The notes below the pieces were generated by a model. The model worked only from the letters and a program-made list of their open reading frames with translations, ran no database searches and had not been told where the DNA came from. Made by a program: the position numbers and the translations under genes. From Chrysopilus asiliformis (taxonomy: Eukaryota; Arthropoda; Insecta; Diptera; Rhagionidae), in the NCBI GenBank assembly GCA_964034945.1, contig OZ035960.1:66867936-66931935 (forward strand): a stretch of 64,000 nucleotides of DNA. Direction: 5' to 3'. Positions 11,453 through 21,489 of this stretch are shown one piece after another. Every line of letters begins with the position of its first letter. Within the stretch, counting starts at the first letter, position 1.

Positions 11453-12652
11453 ATGTTTGCACTTTTGGAAAACTTGTTTGAATTTGAGGAAAATAATAAC
11501 GCTGAAGCAAATTTAAGAATAATTCGAAGGCAGCTTAGAGAAAAAAACAATCCCCTTGAGCTTCGGCCAAATCAGTGAGTATAAAATGTTATGATTTTTA
11601 CCTTGCTTTACTTAATTCATTTTTTTTTTACTTTTTCTAGATTTCAAAAGCGGTACCGTTTGTCCAAAAAGGCTTTTTCATACGTTTTGGGGAAAATCCA
11701 GCTTAAGGAAGGGAAAAGACAAGATTACATTCCTCCTGTTATTCGCCTTGCTGCCACTTTGCAGATTCTAGGAAGCGGATCCTATCAATGGACTTCGGTC
11801 AATGATTTTGTGGCTCCTATGGCGCAAAGCACACTTTCCAACATTTTAGATGAGGTTCTGTTGGAATTAGAAGCCAAACTGTGCTCCCGGTGGATTGGTA
11901 GTAGGGACAACGATGAATGCAAACAGTGGTTTTATGACAAATATAAAATACCGGGAGGTAAATTCGTAAAATTTTCGAACAAATCGTAATCAATTTACAA
12001 TTTCTTTTCAGTTATAGGATGCATTGACGGCACCCATGTATACCTTTTAAAGCCTAAGGAAAATGAGGAAGCGTTTCTCAATAGAAAGAGTAAACACAGT
12101 CTCAACGCGATGGTTTTTTGCGACCATATTCGTCGAATAATCCATATTTGTCCACGTTATCCCGGAGCAGCACACGACGCTTTCGTTTGGGCACAATCGA
12201 ACGTCAGAGCTGAACTTCTACAAGCGAGAGAAGAAGGCGAACGCAATTCTTGGCTTTTAGGAGATAGTGGATACGGCCTGGAACCATGGCTTGTGACTCC
12301 TTATCGAAACACTCGTCCTAATAGTGATGAAAGTCGGTTTAATGATGTGTTTGCTAAAGCTCGCGCAAACATAGAGATGTGCATAGGAACTTATAAAGGC
12401 CGTTGGAGGATACTGATGGAGGAGAGAAAGGCACGATATAGCCCAGAAAAGGTAGCTAAAATGGTAAATGTTTGTGCCGCTCTACACAATATTTGCATCA
12501 AATTCAGAGTGCCATTCAATAGTAGTCAGACATCACCACCAGATGATCCGTTTTTGCAATGGACCTTCGAAGAAACAGAATCCACTGATCTAAAAACACA
12601 AGCACAAATTATAAGAGATAAATTGAAACGAATAATAATAAATGCATATTAA
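11453..12652 (+). CDS. PIF/Harbinger transposase (HARBI1-like, DDE_Tnp_4)
   Basis: Three exons, 11453-11574, 11641-11957 and 12012-12652, join in frame to give 359 residues, close to the usual length of HARBI1-type proteins. The introns are 66 and 54 bases with GT...AG ends. The N-terminal part holds a helix-turn-helix-like region (IRLAATLQILGSGSYQW). The nuclease triad is visible: first Asp in GCIDGTH at the start of exon 3, second Asp in PGAAHDAFVW, and Glu in ARANIEMCIG. The start is the Met of MFALLENLFEF. It would cut and paste the element, with the Myb/SANT partner bringing it to the DNA. No stop or frameshift is seen, so it may be active or recently so. Confidence 0.85.
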
Positions 12653-12660
12653 TAAACAAT

Positions 12661-13472
12661 TCATGTTTTATTAAACTCTTGAAAAAAAAAAAACAATTCA
12701 CAGTTAAAAATTTCCTCAAATAATTCCAATAACTTATCTTGGAATAACTTTTGTTCATTTATGAACTTTATTTTTAGTTCACTTTCATTCATTTTTTTAT
12801 TTTTTAGATTATTTGTACTAGTGGCAATTGATTCTTTGGACGGTGATGTAACGCTTTGAAAGGAAGAATTTTCTTTTTGCTGATACTCCGGCAGTTCGGA
12901 ACTCTCAGCCTCGCTAGAAGACAAATATTCCGCAAACATATCCTCTTCGTTGCATAAGGCGTCCGTGGCAAAATTCCCAAAACTTTTTACTTTTTCCATG
13001 CCAGTTACACTTCTTTCTAACTGAGCAGCCTCGATAGTTTTCTCTTCTAAACTACTTAAAACTTTGACCTCCGGAGGCCCTCCGCCAGTTTTGTTAATGG
13101 CCCGCTTGTTAAAAGCCAATTTATTCTTCGTTTGGTATTTGTATTGGCGCCAAACCTACAAAATGATTTTACATACTTGACAAAAATGCTGTATTTTCCA
13201 TTAATTAAACGTTTACCTTTTGCCATTCTGCCACTTTCCTATTTGGAGGACCGATGGCATTTACTTTGTCCGTCAATTGTTGCCACAAATGATTTTTTTT
13301 CTTCTTCCCCGTTGCGCTTTTTTCCAGGGCTCCTTTAGCCAGCTCAGTGTGTTGTGCCATAAACTGTACCATAGCAGCGATCTGGTGCTTATTCGAATGT
13401 TCTCTAAATTTAGTGTAAACTAACATAAATTGCAGAAAACACAATAATATGAACTTACTTAGTCTTCGCCAT
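12661..13472 (-). CDS. Myb/SANT-like DNA-binding protein of the Harbinger element
   Basis: Three exons on the - strand, 13472-13459, 13403-13217 and 13155-12661, give an open frame of 231 residues starting MAKTK. The introns are 54 and 61 bases. Residues 5-75 form a Myb/SANT-like domain (HQIAAMVQFMAQH, LWQQLTDKVNAIGPP, WQKVWRQYKYQTK), followed by the GGGPPEV linker common in these partners, an acidic Ser-rich region and a Lys/Glu-rich C-terminal helix. In this superfamily the partner binds the ends and helps the transposase into the nucleus. The longer unspliced frame that starts at 13777 begins inside a MITE and is not the real start. The gene ends 8 bases from the transposase stop, so the two transcripts converge. 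Confidence 0.75.
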
Positions 13473-13612
13473 GGCATGAAAAAATATTGAACACAAAAAA
13501 CACGCAAACCGCCTTTAATCTGACAGCTAATCGACGCGAAACATGGCGTCGGTATTTGAGTGTCGTAATTTATCCGACGTGTCGGTAACCATGATCGTCT
13601 TTCGAGCTTTAA

Positions 13613-13777
13613 GTGGCTGTTTACACACGGTTGATCCAGGCGCCTGGCCATGAACGAAACTGTCAAAATACGGGCAAGACGAGGAAGTGGGGGTGTGTCC
13701 CACTTCCTCGTCTTGCCTGTATTTTGACAGTTTCGTTCATGGCCAGGCGCCTGGATCAACCGTGTGTAAACAGCCAC
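13613..13777. mobile_element. 165-base palindromic MITE with TAA duplication
   Basis: Almost the whole element is one hairpin: GTGGCTGTTTACACACGG at the left is mirrored at the right, with a loop of a few bases near 13694. It is flanked by TAA at 13610-13612 and 13778-13780, the duplication of Harbinger-type MITEs. It is inserted just inside the right end of the Harbinger element. Confidence 0.9.
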
Positions 13778-13844
13778 TAAGACGCGTTTTTGCAGACGCG
13801 TCGGTTACTATGATTCGTACCCAGGTTCTACCTTAATAGTCTAA

Positions 13845-15023
13845 AGCAGGGTTTAGACGAAGCAAGTAACTCGCTGCGAGTAGACGTAAATACACGCGAT
13901 TTGAGCTAGTGTGCGACGCTCGCATATGTGTGAGAATACTCGCTGCTCTCTCAAAAATAATAGAAAGCCATTCTATTTTTCTAGCAAGTAAAAACCAATC
14001 AAACAACATGAAACCGTGTAGACAAGAGGTGGTTTTATGCGTGTGTGTATCGGTTCATTTAATATTTGCTGCTTTGCAAGAAAACGTCGTAACATTTTAA
14101 GGAAAAAACGACACGGGTATAAAAAACTCGTCGGCAACAAACAGTTTCAGGTCGAAATTCGCAAATTTTTCCACAAAAAAGAGTCGTGATATTTTTTCTC
14201 AGAAAATTTTAGGTTATGTTTTCCTTCGGCTGTCATTCTACTTGCAACGATTTACTTGCATCGTGTAAACGAAGCAAACTACTTGCCTCTCTTTACTTGC
14301 AGCGAGTTACTCGCTGTATATTGGAGAGCCTTTAACCTAGAGAGTGGCCATTCTACCTTAATAGACTGTGCTACTGAGTAGGACAGTCTATTAACTCCAA
14401 TTAGAACAGTCTATTAGGTCAGTTAGAACAGCTTTTTTTCCAGATTAGAACAGTCTGTAAACAATTTTTCAATTTATCAAAACAGCTATGAGTTTCCAAA
14501 TTTTTTTAATACCTCAGACATGAGTTTTTTACTTATAATAACCGATTTAAGTTATTTTCACAATTATTTATAACAATGGGCATTTCCACACACAGTTGTA
14601 ACGACAACACATAACGGCAACCAGTTCGAGTCCACACGCTGTTGTTACCAGTTGTGTCAGTTTTATATGTGTGAGTGCGAATATTGGCATTGTGGTTTGA
14701 ACGTGAGTAAAGAAGCATCGTAGTATGAGAAATCATAATTTCACCCATGGGAAAATTTTATTGCTGTTTACTTGTGTTAGTGCATGCAGATCTTTTGGTC
14801 GTTCTTGAACTTCGCCCAAACGTTCATCACTTGCAGAACCCCCTCCACTAGTCACTGACCAATCAGAACCCGATCCGCAGTTGCAAGAATACACGTGTGG
14901 AAAGGCCCAATGAATCAAATGTTTAAAGTTTTTCGCGCTCGTTTTTCAGCTCAGTGGCCATTTTTAGATGTCCCGATGGCCACTCTCTAGGTTATAGGCT
15001 CTCTACTGTGTATAAACCCTGCT
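13845..15023. mobile_element. Harbinger-type MITE (family M486), copy 1, split
   Basis: Starts AGCAGGGTTTAGACGA and ends TATAAACCCTGCT, with TAA on both sides (13842-13844, 15024-15026). It matches the second copy at 16928-17413 along its length, including TGTGCGACGCTCGCATATG and the AACTCGTCGGCAACAAACAG stretch. A separate element sits at 14318-15005. The 63-residue frame at 13909 is shared by both copies but carries no recognisable domain. Confidence 0.85.
14318..15005. mobile_element. Terminal-inverted-repeat element nested in M486 copy 1
   Basis: The left end GAGAGCCTTTAACCTAGAGA is mirrored at the right (14975-15003, CTCTAGGTTATAGGCTCTC). CTGT flanks both sides (14314-14317, 15006-15009), and the join matches the uninterrupted M486 copy at 17395. 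The inside is noncoding, with several AGTCTATTA-type repeats (14370-14460). Superfamily unknown. Confidence 0.65.
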
Positions 15024-15926
15024 TAATTACTGAAATTTTTTAAAAATCTACTTTGCTGACCACCAAATGTACTCCACATGTTTTGTGTATCTACTCCAAT
15101 TCTGCCTAACCGAATGCACATCCCTGATTTTAATATTTTATGTACCAATAGTGCTACTAGAACGTAGGATCGAGTCTTAGCCGTTCAAGCATTTTAATTT
15201 AAAAAAGTGCGAATCCTTACTAATCGTAATGAGTGAATTTAATTTTCCAAATTCTGCTAAAGTGTTGCAGGAGAAAAATGGAGTAGCTTTTAATAATAGA
15301 GCACAGAAGTTGGAAACCAAAGATCAAGGTTTGTGTTTTGAAAATACTTCCGAATTGTTGCTTTCGGTATGAGATCTACTAGAGACTCCGTCCCTGACCG
15401 CTTTTGGGTCCAAACAGGAACTAGTAGTAGTTTGCTTTCAGCTGCCCATCCTACCGTCAGCTTGTTGCCTGCTTGAAGGAATGCCATTAGCCCAGCACTA
15501 AACAATAGAAAAATATACTTACATAAAAGATTGTGTTTACATTGATTGTGTTTACATTGAGACTCACTTTGAGGCGGCACGTCTCCTCATTTTTCTGCCG
15601 TGTGCACACGGTTCGCTTTATCTGGGTTGATAAACCGGTTTCATCAACAAAACTAAACGACAGGTTTCAACGAGCAGACTCAAAAACCGGTTTGCGACCG
15701 ATAATTTTAAGCGTGTGATTACACTAGGATTCACTTTGAGGCGGCACGTTTTTCCTCACTTTGTTGCCGTGTGCACACGGTTCGCCTTTTTCATTCGCTA
15801 AAATCTTTCGCCTTTTTGACGTCAAGACATTGGGATGAAAATAACCTCAAAATTTAACTCAGTTGTAAAATGATTGCAGTGAAATTTGTTAAATTTAATG
15901 AAAATATGGATCATATATGGATCATA

Positions 15927-16481
15927 CAGGGTGGGCCGCGGGGGTTTGAATTCTTTATAAATTTTTTATTTTAGCGAAACCTATAATTTTTTTTTTCAAA
16001 TACATGTAGTTGATTGATGGGGAATATTTTTGGTCTAAACATGGAAAATTATATCCCGCAAGTGGTGGCCATTTTCTGCTTCGCAAATCCGTGCTCGTTC
16101 CAAGACATTTTCCATAACCTTTCGTGTTATGGCCTCGATTTCACTGCGAATGTTGGTTTTCAATTGGCTGATGGTTGTTGGCTTGTTGACGTTACACCTT
16201 TTCTTTCAAATATCCCCAAAGGAAACAATCTGGAGTCGTTAGATCAGGTGAGCGCGGAGGCCAATTGAAATCGCTTCTTTTCGAAATAATGCGTCCGCCA
16301 AACATGTCCCGTGAAAGAGCCATTGAGCCCACCGCCCACCGGTTCGTTGTTCTATTGTGTACAGGTCCATTTTAAATTGCCCAAGTCTTCTTAACAAAAT
16401 GCTGAAACAAAATTAAAAAAATAAAGATAAAAAAAAAGTTATAAAGACTTCAAACCCCTGCGTCTATTCTGGCCCACCCTG
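15927..16481 (-). mobile_element. Internally deleted mariner element, 555 bases
   Basis: The terminal inverted repeats CAGGGTGGGCC and GGCCCACCCTG are each flanked by TA. The inside keeps only the two ends of a mariner transposase gene on the - strand, so it is a nonautonomous deletion derivative. Confidence 0.85.
16035..16370 (-). pseudogene. Mariner transposase remnant (N- and C-terminus fused)
   Basis: Begins MDLYTIEQR, the usual N-terminus of this mariner group, then jumps to the C-terminal part of the catalytic domain. In another frame the sequence reads NWPPRSPDLTTPDCFLWG, which holds the third catalytic residue, and ends with HHLRDIIFHV and a stop at 16035. The helix-turn-helix domains and the first two catalytic residues are deleted. 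It cannot make a working transposase. Confidence 0.8.
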
Positions 16482-16672
16482 TATAATAATTGCAGTAACA
16501 AGTTTATTATATGCTTCATCAGCAACGGCTCTATTTTTGTGCCAATCTGAAGAAGAAAACTCCGAATTTTCAGATGCGCACGACTCCACAGCAAACAACG
16601 AAATTACCAATAAAAGCACAACGAGACACAAACCGGTTTGCAACCGATAATTTTAAGTGAATCTAAACTTCC

Positions 16673-16820
16673 ACCGTGTCTTCACTTGGGATTTTTCATC
16701 GCAGAGATTTTTGATTGACCAATCAAAGCTCGATTTTTATGACGATATCGCCGTCAACTCGGGTTCTGATTGGTCAATCATAAAATCTCTGCGATGAAAA
16801 ATCGCAAGTGAAGACACGGT
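16673..16820. repeat. Palindromic repeat, arms about 58 bases
   Basis: ACCGTGTCTTCACTT at the left is mirrored by AAGTGAAGACACGGT at the right. Inner arms contain CATCGCAGAGATTTT and GATTGACCAATCA, with a loop of about 30 bases. It is probably a small foldback MITE; no duplication was fixed. Confidence 0.7.
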
Positions 16821-16927
16821 GTTCGTTCGCTCTTTTTGGTTTCCCTCCCCACTGCGTCCCTCACTCTCACGAATGACGTGCCGCCTCAAAGTGAATCCTA
16901 GTGTAATCACACGCTAAGTGAATCTAA

Positions 16928-17413
16928 AGCAGGGTTTAGACGAGACAAGTAACTTGCGGCAAGTAGACGTAAATACACGCGATTTGACCTAGTGTGCGAC
17001 GCTCGCATATGTGTGAGAATACTTGCCGCTCTCTCGAAAATAATAGAAAGCCATTCTATTTTTGTGGCAAGTAAAACCAATACAAGAACATGGAACCGCG
17101 TACAAATGAAGTGGTTTTATGTGTGTGTGTTTCGGTTCATTTTATATTTGCTGCTTTGCCAGAAAACGTCGTAACATTTTAAGGAAAAAACGACACGGAT
17201 ATAAAAAACTCGTCGGCAACAAACAGTTTCAGGTCGAAATTCGCAAATTTTTCCACAAAAAAGAGTCGTGATATTTTTTCTCAGAAAATTTTAGGTTATG
17301 TTTTCCTTCGGCTGTCATTCTACTTGAAATGATTTACTTGAAACGTGTAAACTAAGCAAACTACTTGCCTCTCTTTACTTGCCGCAAGTTACTTGCTGTG
17401 TATAAACCCTGCT
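16928..17413. mobile_element. Harbinger-type MITE (family M486), copy 2, complete
   Basis: A 486-base uninterrupted copy with AGCAGGGTTTAGACGA and TATAAACCCTGCT ends, TAA at 16925-16927 and 17414-17416. It shows the original join that copy 1 lost to insertion. Confidence 0.9.
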
Positions 17414-17858
17414 TAAACTTCGTTCGCTCTTTCTGGTTTCCCTCCCCACTGCGTCCCTCACCCTCACGAATGACGTGCCGCCTCAAAGTGAGTCTCAATG
17501 TAAACACAGTCAAACGCTTACTAGGAACAAACTTTTTCAAAAAAATTTCTTACAATGAGAGGATTTCCTGTTTTCAGCGCAAGCAATAACCTCCTGCCAC
17601 ATATAAAAAAAATTCGTAACCGGTGAATGAAATATATATTTGGTTAAAGTTCAGTTTAGCGACAATGACGCTACAGATGTTTCGTGTATAGGGAGGGGTA
17701 GAGAGAAGCATCCCCTATCCAAAATGGGTATTTTTTGCCGTCGCTCGCTCGCTCCCCTTGCCCCTCCAGAGGTCCTTAAACTTTGTATGAAACTTTTTTC
17801 GGCACAATTTTACTTTACCGAAATCCGAGGAATTGCAAAAAACGCACTTTCACTAGGA

Positions 17859-18256
17859 CAATTTGGGGTCACAAACCTCATAAAAGTGGTTTAAAATGAC
17901 CGCTGACGTCGTTTTCACAATAAATTTTTTGTTTTATTTTTCCACTTTCAGTACAACTCTTGAGAGATAAGATGCCATTGAAGATGCACGCCAATACCTC
18001 GATACATCATGCTGTGAAAAACATTGCCATATTTTTCGGTGAAAAAATCAACAAAAACAAAAAGCGGGATGGGGCAAAAAAGTTTGTCCGCTCTGGGGGG
18101 TCCGCGAAATTTTTTCACCGAAAAATATGGCATGTTTTCAATCAAAAGTGGTACTGAAAGTGGAAAAATAAAACAAAAAAATTATTGTGAAAACGGCGTC
18201 AGCGGTCATTTTAAACCACTTTTATGAGGTTTGTGACCCCAAATTATCCTAGGGTG
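17859..18256. repeat. Hairpin repeat within family C
   Basis: AATTTGGGGTCACAAACCTC with the following AAAAGTGGTTTAAAATGACC block is mirrored at 18203-18243. Inner arms include GTTTTATTTTTCCACTTTCA and ATTTTTCGGTGAAAAAAT with their complements. The centre is near 18065. The same outer arms appear at 47930-47990 and 48500-48545, where a Tc1 relic has replaced the middle. Confidence 0.75.
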
Positions 18257-18379
18257 AACTCCACCTCAACTCATACTCACGTTTACAGTCATGTTCGATT
18301 TCTTAACTTTTTTCATTTGGATGTTGTTAGGGACTTAAAAAAAAGTTACCCGTATTTTTTTTTTTGGTGGAATAACGTC

Positions 18380-19757
18380 CGGTGGGCGGAGGGGAGGGGG
18401 TCAAAGTCGGCGAAAACTGGAAATCACAAAAACTTTAAAAATTTGTAACTTCTGAACGGCTTTACCGATTGTGATGATATTCAACATTTTGAAATATTTT
18501 TTGACTCCCTCCCCCTCACTTTTATATTTTAAAATTCAATTTAGTGACAAAATTTAAAATATCTCGAGAAAGACATTTTTTTTTCTTTTGAAATTTTTTC
18601 TGTACATACCTACCATTATACCATACAAATTCGCTAAATAAAATTTGGGGGTAAATGAGTTGTTGATTTTTAAAAAAATTTCAAAAAAAAATCGAATACA
18701 AAATTTTTCATATATTTTACTGATTTTCGATTGATTTTTATGTTTTATGTACATAATATTATTGCAAAAGTTTCAGGAGATTAAAATTAATTAGAAATTC
18801 ATTTAAAAGAAAAAGTTTTAAATATATCACCATTAGAAAAATTTTTTACTTTGAGAAAATTTCCTTTTTGAATAAATTCGTGAAAATTTTGAGATCCTGG
18901 AAGTGTTTTGACACTTTCAAACCTTCTTTGAAGTTGTTTTACCTCATATTCTCTCTGTGTTTGTATATTTAGGTTTTTTGTACAAATCTTGAGCTGTTGT
19001 TATAGTGTGGCCGTACTTTTTTGATAAACTGGCTCTTGTGGCCACTCTTTTCACTGTTCCACCGATGTCGTCGCACGGATGGATGGATTTGTTTTTCTAT
19101 AAACAAATTCACTGCCACACTATCATGACATGTAATACATGTAAAAATTGTTCGATTATTTCAAAACAAGAAAAAAAATCATAAACATTCTACATCATAA
19201 GGAAGATTTCAATATATATTGCGAATGGCATTTTCATTGAACTTGAAATTTTCACAGATTTATTCAAGACGGAATTTCTCTCAAAGTAAAATTTTTTTCT
19301 AATGGTTATATATTTAAAACTTTTTCTTTTAAATGAATTTCTAATTAATTTTAATCTCCTGAAACTTTTGAAATAATATTATGTACATAAAACATAAAAA
19401 CCAATCGAAAATCAGTAAAATATATAAAAAAATTTGTATTCGATTTTTTTTTGAAATTTTTTTAAAAATCAACAACGCATTTACCCCCAAATTTTATTTA
19501 GCGAATTTGTATGGTATAATGGTAGGTATTTACAGAAAAAATTTCAAAAGAAAAAAAAATGTCTTTCTCGAGATATTTTAAATTTTGTCACTAAATTGAA
19601 TTTTAAAATATAAAAGTGAGGGGGAGGGAGTCAAAAAATATTTCAAAATGTTGAATATCGTCACAATCGGTAAAGCCGTTCAGAAGTTACAAATTTTTAA
19701 AGTTTTTGTGATTTCCAGTTTTCGCCGACTTTGACCCCCTCCCCTCCGCCTACCGGA
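18380..19757. repeat. Long inverted repeat, arms about 520 bases
   Basis: The left arm 18380-18905 and right arm 19235-19757 are near-perfect complements; landmarks are GTCAAAGTCGGCGAAAACTG and TACCATTATACCATACAAAT. The 330-base centre is unique in the window. The mirrored 66-residue frames at 18554 (-) and 19381 (+) are the same sequence on opposite strands and are not taken as genes. Confidence 0.85.
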
Positions 19758-20451
19758 CTAGGCATGGGTAACGCAGTAAAATTTCGTGCGCTGATACAGT
19801 AGCGCAAGCGCAGTACACTGTATCAGCGCAGTGCGTTAACGCAATTGCACCATATGGCGCACCGGTTGGAACCATCGTCATTATGGCTGCGCTTTTTTTG
19901 CCGCGCTGTCAATTCGTTGTGTGAAACAATCAATTTTTCGATCAAGAGGAGGAACAAACAAAATAACTCAATACTGCGCTGTGTATCATATGTATTTACA
20001 ATAGACATGAGATACAGTGCTGAGTTGTGTTACTGCGCTAACAAGACTCATGAAAAGAGAATATGTACATAACAAGAAATTGTATTTTTGGGCTTGTCTA
20101 TAAGTCAATGTGCGAGAAAGCAAGACAAGGCGATATTTTCCCTCTATCGTATTGAATACATATGTAAAAATCAGTGTTGGGCGTAATCAACTAATTTTTT
20201 TAGTTGATTAATCAATCAACTAAAAATTTAGTCATGACCAATTCAGTCATGATTACTTCAGTCATAATTAATACATTAGTCATAATCATAATTGAACACA
20301 GTAATCATTAGTTTTTCAATCATCAATTTCAATCAAGGATAGGAATGATTAAATTCAATTTCGGGCTAAAATTTTTGTATATAAATCATAGTAGGCTTTA
20401 GGAAAAACAATTAAAATTCAAATAATTGAAATTGTAAATCAATTGTCAAAA

Positions 20452-21126
20452 ATGGATTATGAAGAAGTAAGGAACATGTCTTCAGGTAGATTCGATGAAA
20501 GTACTGGTAATGTATAGAATTAAATTGATATAAAAATGTTATCAATAAGAATAAACCAATATCTCAGATGAAGAAAACTTGCATATGACTCTGTTTGATG
20601 GAATTTTTTTCAAATATGTTAAAGAGAAGTCAACACCATCCAAAACCGTCGGCATTTGTGTAAAATGTTTACCAAAACAGATAGAGATAAAGGGGTATTG
20701 TAAAAGCAGTTCGAATTTTGTGAGCCATTTAAAGAGAAAACATGGTGTGGGAGCTTTTGAAGAATATCGCAAACATCTCGAATTGAAGAAATCACCAATA
20801 AAGACTCAAACTGTAAACCGAAGGCTAGCCATAAACAAAATTTGTCAGGGAAAATTTGATAAGGATATCATCAACTATTTTATCAATTCTATGATACCCT
20901 TACGAGCCGTGGAAGATACGTATTTCAAGACAATGATGGATAATTTAAATTTATCTAAACAAGGAATCAAGATTCCAAGTCGACGATCTCTTGGGCGAAA
21001 AATTTCAGATTTGCATGTCCAACAAATGATTCAAATGAGAGAAAAATTGTTTTCAATCAAATACGTTTGCACGACTGCAGACATCTGGTCTGGACGAAAA
21101 AGAAGTTTTCTTGGAGTTACTGTGCA
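20452..21126 (+). pseudogene. hAT transposase, N-terminal part
   Basis: Exon 1 (20452-20506) starts MDYEEVRNMSSG and splices through a 61-base intron into exon 2 at 20568. Exon 2 encodes a BED-type zinc finger (CVKC...HLKRKHG, about residues 40-75) and the start of the catalytic domain with CTTADIWSGRKRSFLGVTV, whose Asp is the first catalytic residue. The frame is cut at the retroelement and resumes at 28107. With the insertion in place no full protein can be made. Confidence 0.85.
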
Positions 21127-21489
21127 AGATAAATATTTGGTTTATCCCAAATATAAAAAAAAACAATTTTTATTTTATTTGATTCACTTTATTATAATCA
21201 CTAAATTACAATCCAGTCGTTCTGACTCTAACTTTTAAACTAAACTAAGAATTCTTATGATAACTTATTTTACCTGTTCAACGGTCATCTGATCTGTTTG
21301 TTTCGACTAATGCAACGTTTGCGTCTTTTGAATTCGCGTTTTCCAAAGTCTGGGAATATTTTAAGGAATGCTACGTTTGCGTCTTTTTCAGATAAGGTTT
21401 TGTGGGAAAATTTTATATGGGTGAATTATGGGAAAATTGGGTTAAGGGATTTTGATAAGTTACTGTCTGGCGGAAGCGGGTATGTAACC
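21127..21489 (-). repeat. 3 prime LTR of the errantivirus
   Basis: Matches 27742-28102 throughout, with one extra A in a poly-A run and one extra T near 21278. In element orientation it begins just after the polypurine tract. It contains the last ~21 codons of env. Confidence 0.9.

Larger units (their letters stand above)
10936..13830. mobile_element. PIF/Harbinger transposon with two spliced genes
   Basis: A transposase gene on + and a Myb/SANT-like gene on - face each other, the standard Harbinger layout. A clear inverted pair is 11302-11335 against 13790-13822, sharing ACCGACGCGTCTGC. A second pair (TAGAACCTG at 10937 and CAGGTTCTA at 13822) lies further out, and 10942-11302 is itself an inverted repeat (CCTGAATCGTA...TACGATTCAGG). 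The ends are therefore ambiguous: either the element runs 11302-13822 next to a related MITE, or it runs the full length. No clean 3-base duplication could be fixed. A 165-base MITE has landed inside the right end. Confidence 0.75.
15711..16914. mobile_element. Inner MITE-like element of the same family, TAA duplication
   Basis: Ends GCGTGTGATTACACTAGGAT and its complement, then CACTTTGAGGCGGCACGT. TAA lies on both sides (15708-15710 and 16915-16917), and removing the element restores ATAATTTTAAGTGAATC, a sequence actually present at 16635. It is noncoding apart from a deleted mariner at 15927-16481 and a palindrome at 16673-16820. Confidence 0.75.
15547..17508. mobile_element. Outer MITE-like element with GAGGCGGCACGT inverted ends
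   Basis: The left end TGTTTACATTGAGACTCAC, followed by TTTGAGGCGGCACGT, is mirrored at 17473-17508. A second element with nearly the same ends (15711-16914) is nested inside, followed by M486 copy 2. A short unit, TTGTGTTTACATTGA, is doubled at the left edge, so the exact start and duplication are unclear. Confidence 0.6.

Noticed and set aside
13205..13777. 190-residue frame starting inside the hairpin MITE
   Set aside because: Its first 90 codons run through a MITE and an intron; the spliced start at 13472 fits the domain better.
18554..19581. Two identical 66-residue frames on opposite strands
   Set aside because: They are the same sequence in the arms of an inverted repeat and resemble no protein.
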